Shown: positions 63,574-64,000 of the stretch, piece after piece
How positions within the stretch are numbered: the stretch's first letter is position 1
Layout of the letters: every line of letters starts with the position of its first letter
Assembly (NCBI RefSeq): GCF_013620795.1
Contig: NZ_LGLW01000004.1
Span: forward strand, 372,001 to 436,000
DNA: 64,000 nt
From: Pseudomonas sp. Q2-TVG4-2
GTDB taxonomy: Bacteria > Pseudomonadota > Gammaproteobacteria > Pseudomonadales > Pseudomonadaceae
Direction of reading: 5' to 3'
Translations under genes and position numbers: made by a program
Notes under the pieces: model-generated
Seen by the model: the letters and a program-made list of their open reading frames with translations, nothing else
Database searches by the model: none
Told to the model about the DNA's origin: nothing

Positions 63574-63942
63574 ATGACGCAGACGCCCCCCTCAAAAGCC
63601 TCCCACCTTCTCGACGACCTGGAATCCATCCGTGCGCTGCTCGGCGATCAGGACCCCCCTGTGCTGAGCGAGATGGTGGACCCAGACAGTATCCCGCTGC
63701 TCTCTGACGTCGTCGCGCCCCCGGCAACGGCAGCTGCGCATCCCAAGATCGAGCCGCGCGAGCCAGCCGTTCGCACGGCTTTTCGTACGCTTGCTGAGCG
63801 GCACCTCGATCATGAGCTGCGCACTGCTGCACAGCTGATCTTGCAGGATGTCATCGATGACTTCGTACCGCAGATCGAGGCCGAACTGCGCAGTCGCCTG
63901 GAGTCCAGTGCGGAGCAATTGATCAAATCCCATCGGCCGTAA
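63574..63942 (+). CDS. Conserved protein of unknown function between holC and valS
   Basis: A 122-residue acidic protein (MTQTPPSKASHLLDDLESIRALLGDQDPPVLSEMVDPDSIPLL...), disordered at the N-terminus and then helical from about 75 (RTAFRTLAERHLDHELRTAAQLILQDVIDDFVPQIEAELRSRLESSAEQLI). I do not recognise a named family; pseudomonads often carry such a gene between holC and valS, labelled as a DNA polymerase III subunit chi-associated protein, without experimental support. The ATG at 63574 is preceded by only a weak GGAAA ribosome site. Confidence 0.7.
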   Translation: MTQTPPSKASHLLDDLESIRALLGDQDPPVLSEMVDPDSIPLLSDVVAPPATAAAHPKIEPREPAVRTAFRTLAERHLDHELRTAAQLILQDVIDDFVPQIEAELRSRLESSAEQLIKSHRP

Positions 63943-64000
63943 GGGTTCGCTACCACAGTCCAAGGCACCCTTGACAGCGCTCTTCTCCCCCGCGCACTGC

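Overview
The window is a high-GC, gene-dense chromosomal segment of a Pseudomonas-type gammaproteobacterium. The evidence is gene order: bfd-bfr, grxD, argF with an ABC ATPase, guaB-guaA with tadA and a multicopper oxidase, der-bamB-yfgM-hisS-ispG-rodZ-pilF-rlmN-ndk, isc-cysE-trmJ-suhB, and secF-secD-yajC-tgt-queA all follow the Pseudomonas layout. The small genome-style spacing and REP-like repeats suggest the P. stutzeri group (Stutzerimonas), but that is an inference. No phage, insertion sequence, CRISPR array, rRNA or defence island was seen. One tRNA (Leu, anticodon CAA) is present.

Layout. 1-5.3 kb: a cut-off old yellow enzyme, a single-subunit molybdopterin oxidoreductase and recJ. 5.2-9.8 kb: an accessory module with a MarR-like regulator divergent from pxpA-pxpB-pxpC (ATP-dependent 5-oxoprolinase) and an NRAMP-fold transporter that lacks the usual metal ligands. 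9.8-14.8 kb: yaeQ, the iron-storage pair bfd/bfr behind a Fur box, grxD, argF with an orphan ABC ATPase, and tadA. 14.8-25.6 kb: multicopper oxidase, DUF1206 protein, guaA, guaB, a zinc-ribbon protein, xseA, an M23 peptidase, an isochorismatase-fold hydrolase and an MscS channel. 25.6-34 kb: leuA behind a probable leader peptide, alcohol dehydrogenase, DMT transporter, periplasmic endonuclease, two small membrane proteins, and an omega-amidase/aminotransferase pair. 34-51.6 kb: a long leftward core block ending with the isc Fe-S operon, cysE and trmJ, then suhB divergent. 51.6-64 kb: glycine-zipper protein, Sec accessory genes, queuosine genes, tRNA-Leu, cold-shock protein, RDD protein, lptGF, pepA, holC and a protein of unknown function before the window end.

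How they work together. Several neighbours form pathways: PxpABC with a candidate 5-oxoproline carrier; Bfr and Bfd store and release iron; IscR-S-U-A-HscBA-Fdx-IscX build Fe-S clusters used by IspG, RlmN and others in the same region; Tgt and QueA make queuosine; SecDF-YajC help protein export; LptFG extract LPS. The observations most worth testing are the NRAMP-like protein without DPGN/MPH motifs, the leucine-rich leader with competing hairpins before leuA, the unusual molybdenum-ligand region of the 1.1-3.2 kb oxidoreductase, and a perfect palindrome just after tRNA-Leu.
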